A stretch of DNA of 64,000 nt, from positions 12,150 to 76,149 of the forward strand of contig VSDK01023571.1 in NCBI GenBank assembly GCA_009767595.1, read 5' to 3'. The notes beneath the pieces were generated by a model. It was given only the letters and a program-made list of their open reading frames with translations. It ran no database searches and was not told the DNA's origin. A program made the position numbers and the translations under genes. The stretch's first letter is position 1; every line of letters starts with the position of its first letter. Of this stretch, positions 61,874 to 64,000 are shown one piece after another. Source of the stretch: Symbiodinium kawagutii (lineage: Eukaryota > Sar > Dinophyceae > Suessiales > Symbiodiniaceae).

Positions 61874-63134
61874 AGATGAACTTGCCGAGGATGTAGAACG
61901 AGAACCCTTCCCAGGAGCGCCTTTCCCGGTACCTTTCGGAGGTATGGCAGTTCCATCGCGGCCAACGACTGGAGGTGCTCCTCGAGTCCACGATGAGGTC
62001 GAAGTTCAACCGCTGCTGTGTTCCAACCAGAATCAATCGTTGTCCTTCCTGCGACAAGCCAGACCTGTCCAAAAGTCTCGCCCCCATCGACTCATCATCA
62101 TAAGTCAGCGACACATCGATGCCAACCGAATGAAGGCAGCGCTGAGTCCTCCTGTAGCGGTTCACGTAGGCACGCACTGTCTCACCAGCAAATCGACGAA
62201 TGTTCTCGAACTCATGGAGAAACTTCCTTTTCTGGTACACTGCCTTCTGCTCCATGGGCCCCTTCAAAAGGGCTAGGATCTTGTCAACCCCATCGGCACA
62301 GTGGATGTCCTCGATGGGAGTGCGCTCCAACTCCTGCTCAGCCTCGCCCTGCAGAGAATTGTACAAAGCGAGGGACATCTCTTTGGCACTCATGAATGGG
62401 GCTGCCTGCAACTTCCAAATGGCCACCTTTTTCACAAACTTCGTATATGCCCTCAGTACCGCCAAACAGGCGGCTGAGGGACTGCTCCACCACGCCAGCG
62501 AACACCCTTTTGAGGTCCAGCAGCTATCATCCCGCTTCTTCGAAGTAACAAGTTGACGGAGGGCATCCAGCAGCTGATTCTGTTGCTTCCCGCTCTGCGA
62601 AAAATTCCCAGGCCTCTGTACTGTAGGTGTCCGGTGGTGAGGCACGCTCGGGGTTTGCACATTCGATGGAAAATTCGTCCGTTGTCCAGAACCGTCATCC
62701 CAAAGACTCGGGTCCGCCACAGGATCTGTCGTGTGCGTCTCTTCCTCGGCTCGCTCAAAGCCATCAGCAGACGAAGGAGGGCCACTGAATCCCGAACGTC
62801 GCAACCTTCTCTTGGCAGATCTCGTCAGCAGGGGTCGCTCTTCAGGAGGGGCTTGATGTCCATGAGGCATGTACACCCAAGTCCCTTGTGACGTCACACG
62901 CTTCGCAGGCTGTTCGGCTTTGTACCACTCACCATTACCGCACGCACCGCAAATCCAAGAACCACCGCTGTCACGCACCCAGGCTGTTGAATCGCACGCC
63001 ATGCAACTCCAGATAGATTGCTCAACGAAGTCAGCGGATTCACGCAACTCATCGGGCTCATCTCCTTGGATCGTCACACCGGCAGGTTCATCAGCGCCAG
63101 GGGGAAACGGGTCCCATTCAGAATCTTCATCCAT
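61794..63134 (-). pseudogene. Copia gag
   Basis: ATG 63134 (MDEDSEWDPFPPG) is the first good start after the primer-binding site. Residues 40-70 hold a two-pair Cys module (WSCMACDSTAW; ICGACGNGEW), like a RanBP-type zinc finger. The middle is Pro/Ser-rich. Then the copia gag core: KKVAIWKLQAAPFMSAKE, ALYNSLQGEAEQELE, VYQKRKFLHEFENIRR, VRAYVNRYRRTQRC. Gag forms the particle. The frame is lost near 61985 after QQRLNFDLIV. Confidence 0.8.
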
Positions 63135-63152
63135 GGCCAGCACCTGCACGGC

Positions 63153-63165
63153 GGCTCCGGTGCCA
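63153..63165 (-). other. Candidate primer-binding site
   Basis: TGGCACCGGAGCC on the element strand, one base inside the 5' LTR. It begins with TGG, complementary to a tRNA CCA end. It differs from the initiator-Met site (TGGTATCAGAGC) common in plant copia elements. The matching tRNA was not identified. Confidence 0.6.
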
Positions 63166-63166
63166 A

Positions 63167-63315
63167 CTTGTAACACACCAAGCTGGGGCAGAATCACGCC
63201 ATTTCCACCACAGCGCACGAGTTTGAAACTGGCACAAGGTCCCTCAAGGACACACGGAGCCCACAGCAACGGTGAATCGACAATGGCCTATGTCATGCCA
63301 TGCGCAAAATTCTCA
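63167..63315 (-). repeat. 5' LTR
   Basis: 149 bases, identical to the 3' LTR except for one base. In the element orientation it starts TGAGAATTTTG and ends GTTACAAG. It should hold the promoter, but no TATA-like box is obvious. Confidence 0.9.
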
Positions 63316-63321
63316 CTAAGT
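63316..63321. repeat. Target-site duplication, right copy
   Basis: CTAAGT, matching the left copy at 54567-54572. Confidence 0.7.
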
Positions 63322-63476
63322 GAAAACAGCCTGTCCAAATAAACCTCCATACAACAGCGGGATACCAAAGATTGCTGAAAATCTCTGCCTTGTTGAAACT
63401 CAAGCGTGGGTCAACCTCAGCAGCTCAGCAGACTAAGCTTTTGATCGGTGACCAACAAGGGACTGGCAAAAAGGAT

Positions 63477-63659
63477 TCAATCCAAGAAGTTACAAAAGTC
63501 AGAACCCAAGCGCATTATGGAGCTTGATACTTGCTTGCGCACGGCCTCACTTGTTTCACTGCAGCACACGGAGCCAGGATGACCCAGTGGTTTCAGCTTC
63601 TCGTTTTGGCATAGCTGGGCAGCGGGACCTTCACATTTCTTTCCAGGTTGTCGGCCCAT
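63477..63659 (-). CDS. Possible short exon or small gene
   Basis: From ATG 63659 the frame encodes 60 residues (MGRQPGKKCEGPAAQLCQNE to GSDFCNFLD), with five Cys and a Lys-rich start, and stops at 63477. It has no recognised family. Composition is protein-like, but transcript evidence is needed. Confidence 0.3.
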   Translation of the reverse strand: MGRQPGKKCEGPAAQLCQNEKLKPLGHPGSVCCSETSEAVRKQVSSSIMRLGSDFCNFLD

Positions 63660-64000
63660 CGAGGTGAGGTAAATGCAATCTCTTCTCGCCAGCGATCTCT
63701 GTGGACGCTTCAAGGAGGCTTCAAGGAGGCTTCAGGGAGTTCCAAGGGCCCCAGGATTTTTGCATTGTCCAAGGTTGTTTGGTAGAAGGCTCGGAGATGA
63801 TCTGAGAATTCTGCATGGACAGAAAGAAAAAGAGAGAGCCTGCGACAACCGAGTAGTCCTTGTCCAGGAACACCAATACAATTTCTGAATTGTCCCAGCA
63901 TCGGTATGGAAGAAGAGTCGGTTGACTACTTGACCGGATACATGGATGGTGCTTGCCGCCGGTCACGTTTCTGAGCCTTGTTTTGTTCAGTAGAAGTGGT
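63660..64000. other. No gene recognised
   Basis: Short frames on both strands. A small direct repeat of GGAGGCTTCAA is at 63714-63733. Confidence 0.4.

Larger units (their letters stand above)
54573..63315 (-). mobile_element. Complete Ty1/copia retrotransposon with methyltransferase-like domain
   Basis: An 8.7-kb element bounded by 149-bp direct LTRs (one mismatch) and a CTAAGT target-site duplication. On the minus strand the order is gag, zinc knuckle, protease, methyltransferase-like domain, integrase, reverse transcriptase, RNase H. Integrase before reverse transcriptase defines the copia group. The element replicates through an RNA and a virus-like particle in the cytoplasm, then integrates with its integrase. 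LTR identity implies a recent insertion, yet the coding sequence has at least five frame changes, so this copy as assembled cannot make a continuous polyprotein. Confidence 0.93.

Overview
The window looks like nuclear DNA of a dinoflagellate, most likely a Symbiodiniaceae-type alga. Reasons: coding exons are scattered and lie in one direction, introns are short and some seem to use GC or GA donors, simple and mini-satellites are dense, and there are two retroelement types: a Ty1/copia element with a methyltransferase-like domain, and an APE-type LINE. No bacterial operon structure, CRISPR array, tRNA or rRNA gene was seen. A 776-base assembly gap (N) lies at 28449-29224. Species assignment is an inference from architecture only.

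Layout. 1-5372: satellites and AT-rich DNA without a convincing gene. 5373-7208: a two-exon PDZ-domain gene with a split zinc-ribbon. 10361-10487: a terminal exon resembling the end of a PDZ fold. 13963-19324: unrecognised exons and one broken small membrane protein. 21083-25548: exons of drug/metabolite-transporter (TPT/nucleotide-sugar transporter-like) genes and an unrecognised exon pair. 26249-33654: a LINE retrotransposon whose reverse transcriptase is split at its catalytic motif by about 2.7 kb of tandem repeats and the gap. 35319-36068: an N-terminal transporter exon that may belong with the exons at 24509-25548, which would put the LINE inside an intron. 38879-46661: isolated exons and a CCCH-zinc-finger-like multi-exon gene. 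47485-48408: an apparently intact, intronless TFIIS transcription-elongation-factor gene. 50462-52255: further exons and a fold-back structure built of GTACC words. 54567-63321: a complete Ty1/copia retrotransposon with 149-bp LTRs (one mismatch) and a target-site duplication. 63477-63659: a possible short exon.

Every convincing host exon and both retroelements read on the minus strand. The genes do not form an obvious pathway: the recognisable functions are scaffold/adaptor (PDZ), transcription elongation (TFIIS), membrane transport and probable nucleic-acid binding (CCCH). Exon boundaries were placed by eye from splice consensus and reading-frame phase. They need transcript support.
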